A DNA stretch of 64,000 bases, from positions 1,568,224-1,632,223 of the forward strand of contig JAQFVV010006336.1 in the NCBI GenBank assembly GCA_028023455.1. Direction: 5' to 3'. The position numbers were made by a program, and so were the translations under genes. How positions within the stretch are numbered: the first letter of the stretch is position 1; each line of letters opens with the position of its first letter. Under the pieces are notes generated by a model. The model was not told the origin of the DNA, ran no database searches, and was given only the letters and a program-made list of their open reading frames with translations. Positions 63,662 through 64,000 of this stretch are shown one piece after another. Origin of the DNA: Epiperipatus broadwayi (lineage: Eukaryota > Onychophora > Udeonychophora > Euonychophora > Peripatidae).

Positions 63662-64000
63662 ACTTTCATTAAGTTAAACTATCTTTGCGAATAATATTTA
63701 TTAAAATTAAATAAGCACATTATTTATAGTATTTCTGTCATAAATAAATATTATTGTATTTTACTTTATTGTTTTGTCAAAGTACTTTAAGCTTATGATT
63801 AAAATAAATTATAATAATTTAAATCCAAAAGTCTAATTAATAAAACCTTAATGTTAGAGAAGTTCAGATTATTCTAATACATTTTAGTAAATTCTGTTTG
63901 GTGCATAAATAAATCATAATATTAGTTATTTGTCTGAAGGTTTGTAATGGTGGTATATTATAAGATGTAATATGTTGGACTATTTCCATCATTTATGAGT
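63662..64000. other. AT-rich DNA to the end of the window
   Basis: No feature was recognised. Confidence 0.5.

Overview
The window is AT-rich (about three-quarters A+T by eye) animal nuclear DNA, almost certainly from an invertebrate. I infer this from the absence of compact gene clusters, the very long (TA)n and (AAT)n microsatellites, and the mix of repeats: Penelope-like elements with GIY-YIG endonuclease, an RTE-like LINE and a Ty3/Gypsy LTR element. The species cannot be fixed from the sequence. I found no complete host gene. A few GC-richer islands (1058-1169, 40112-40264, 59491-59790) look like exons or exon relics and are reported with low confidence.

Layout. 1-12.7 kb is AT-rich intergenic DNA with a head-to-head pair of Penelope (PLE) endonuclease fragments (about 4.49-5.42 kb), an eroded LINE fragment (8.75-9.11 kb) and a 120-bp direct repeat (10.1 and 10.4 kb). 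12723-17669 is a young Ty3/Gypsy element sitting in a (TA)n tract. It has two 1535-bp LTRs with about 8 substitutions between them, a tRNA-Lys-type primer binding site, a polypurine tract and one open frame for RNase H plus integrase; gag, protease and reverse transcriptase are missing. 18.6-20.5 kb may be an old LTR relic. 22.05-22.47 kb is an eroded copy of a hammerhead-bearing repeat, and 22.75-25.66 kb is a broken minus-strand PLE that carries RT and GIY-YIG pieces and is split by a TTAA-bordered repeat. 28.89-31.6 kb is a nested foldback structure, followed by another inverted PLE pair (31.74-32.43 kb) and a related palindrome (32.8-33.27 kb). 34.68-35.14 kb has MITE-like ends. An inverted second copy of the TTAA repeat lies at 41.15-41.91 kb. 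48.75-49.38 kb is a fourth PLE locus, with a striking hairpin beside it. 51.71-53.12 kb is a 5'-truncated LINE with an open 463-codon RT frame; short 3' ends of the same family lie at 60.76 and 62.82 kb. The last kilobase holds the best-preserved copy of the hammerhead-bearing repeat.

How it fits together. The parts are mobile elements rather than a pathway. The most interesting thread is RNA. A segment at 63495-63553 has the architecture of a type I hammerhead ribozyme: core boxes, stem II and a two-part stem I. The PLE 3' ends carry related, partly eroded cores whose stem II is maintained by compensating differences. A second thread is target choice: several element ends share the junction (AT)n-TTGTAAC, which suggests repeated integration into TA microsatellites. 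The Gypsy LTR itself carries a 74-codon frame that ends inside its own polyadenylation signal.
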